13,298 nucleotides of DNA from Nitrospira sp. GTDB lineage: Bacteria > Nitrospirota > Nitrospiria > Nitrospirales > Nitrospiraceae. The notes under the pieces were generated by a model, which worked only from the letters and a program-made list of their open reading frames with translations, was not told the origin of the DNA and searched no databases. The DNA is taken from contig JABMDE010000030.1 in NCBI GenBank assembly GCA_015904055.1, positions 1 through 13,298 of the forward strand, read 5' to 3'. The translations under genes and the position numbers were made by a program. Shown one piece after another: positions 12,674-13,298 of this stretch. Position 1 is the stretch's first letter; every line of letters starts with the position of its first letter.

Positions 12674-13298
12674 ATGCAAGACGACCGCATGACCAATTAT
12701 TACTCTCTGCTGGAACTGTCCATGACTGCCATGGATACGGAGATCAAGAAGGCCTGGCACGAGCAGCTTCAAGTCTGGCATCCGGACCGGTTCACGCATG
12801 CCCCTACGTTACACAAAAAATCAGAAGCCCGGACCAAGCTCATCAACCGGGCGTACGAAACGCTGAGCGATCCGACCGCGCGCGCGCGGTACGATGCAAT
12901 GCTGCAGCCGACGGCGCCTCCGACAACACACACTACCCGGCCGTCCTCTGCGTCGCCCTATGCCTCTACTCCGCCAAGGCAGGCGGCGCCTCAGCCTCGC
13001 GAGCGGCGAGGGCCGCAGTCTCCCATCATGCTCGTGAAGCGGGAGCGCGGTACGGTCATGGTTCCGGCTATCCATCTCTACATCGATACCGGAGAACCCC
13101 ATCCGTACGACTTCAGCGGTTTCACGAGAATCGCCGGGACGATGCGGGAGCCTTTGCCGGTGGGAAACTATGCCGTTGCTGAAATGCCCGAGCTCCTGGC
13201 GATCAAATCCCTGAACGTCGAAGTGCTCTATACGATCTTCTCCAACCCTCACGACAACCGTATCGGGTTTCTCCAAGAGCTTGAAAGCATGCTGGCCT
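12674..13298 (+). CDS. J-domain (DnaJ-like) protein, 3' end outside the window
   Basis: The open frame runs from ATG 12674 to the window end without a stop (208 codons visible). AAGGAG (12662-12667) lies 6 nt upstream. Residues 7-75 form a J-domain: YYSLLELSMTA, the helix II segment EIKKAWHEQLQVWHPDRF with the essential HPD at 36-38, and NRAYETLSDPTARARYD. J-domains stimulate the Hsp70 (DnaK) ATPase. A Pro/Thr/Ser-rich linker (~78-116) follows instead of the Gly/Phe and zinc regions of classic DnaJ. Then comes an unrecognised beta-rich segment (IMLVKRERGTVMVPAIHLYI onward). It is thus a class C J-protein with an unknown client domain. The 78-nt gap upstream has only weak promoter-like hexamers (TTGGAT then TACACT). 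Confidence 0.88.
   Translation, partial: MQDDRMTNYYSLLELSMTAMDTEIKKAWHEQLQVWHPDRFTHAPTLHKKSEARTKLINRAYETLSDPTARARYDAMLQPTAPPTTHTTRPSSASPYASTPPRQAAPQPRERRGPQSPIMLVKRERGTVMVPAIHLYIDTGEPHPYDFSGFTRIAGTMREPLPVGNYAVAEMPELLAIKSLNVEVLYTIFSNPHDNRIGFLQELESMLA

Overview
The window is about 13.3 kb of moderately GC-rich, densely packed bacterial chromosome. Codon use, compact ATGA-overlapping operons, an NtrC-type two-component pair, a molybdate ABC transporter and a nitrate/sulfonate-type ABC transporter are compatible with a Nitrospira-like (Nitrospirota) bacterium. That assignment is an inference from protein style, not from a marker gene. No rRNA, tRNA, CRISPR array or insertion sequence was recognised.

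Layout. (1) 96-2683, plus strand: a membrane sensor histidine kinase and a sigma54-dependent NtrC-family response regulator, overlapping by ATGA. A perfect 13-bp hairpin (2695-2725) lies between this operon and the next one, which converges on it. (2) 7780-2737, minus strand: modA, modB and modC (molybdate import), then three unusual genes. These are a protein with a DpnII/MboI-type nuclease fold whose catalytic residues are replaced, joined through a tandem-repeat linker to a helical N-terminus; a stand-alone Lrp/AsnC effector (RAM) domain protein; and a small putative lipoprotein. The modC frame runs 298 nt into the nuclease-like gene. (3) 7883-9661, plus strand, divergent from modA: a short ORF that looks like the C-terminal remnant of a substrate-binding protein, then the ATPase and permease of a SsuBC/TauBC/NrtBC-type importer. 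(4) 9693-11924: two near-identical copies of the mature part of a secreted protein of unknown function. They have different signal peptides and flank the antisense relic of an XRE-HTH plus PBP-like (molybdate-binding-type) regulator. The relic is frameshifted at its HTH and cut off at the edge of copy 1. A 28-bp near-perfect palindrome sits just upstream of the relic start. (5) 11921-12595: a secreted LamG/DUF1080-like protein overlapping copy 2 by ATGA. (6) 12674 to the window end: the start of a J-domain protein.

How it fits together. The two-component system probably controls sigma54 promoters, but no target site is visible here. The mod operon imports molybdate, needed by molybdoenzymes such as nitrite oxidoreductase or nitrate reductase. 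The 7.8-11.1 kb segment looks like a rearrangement scar: a substrate-binding protein gene without its 5' part, a dead regulator, a duplicated gene with a chimeric 3' end, and an inverted repeat at the breakpoint. The regulator type (HTH plus PBP-like, COG1910-related) suggests it once governed molybdate genes like those nearby. The least described piece is the dead-nuclease / RAM-domain / lipoprotein trio attached to modABC.
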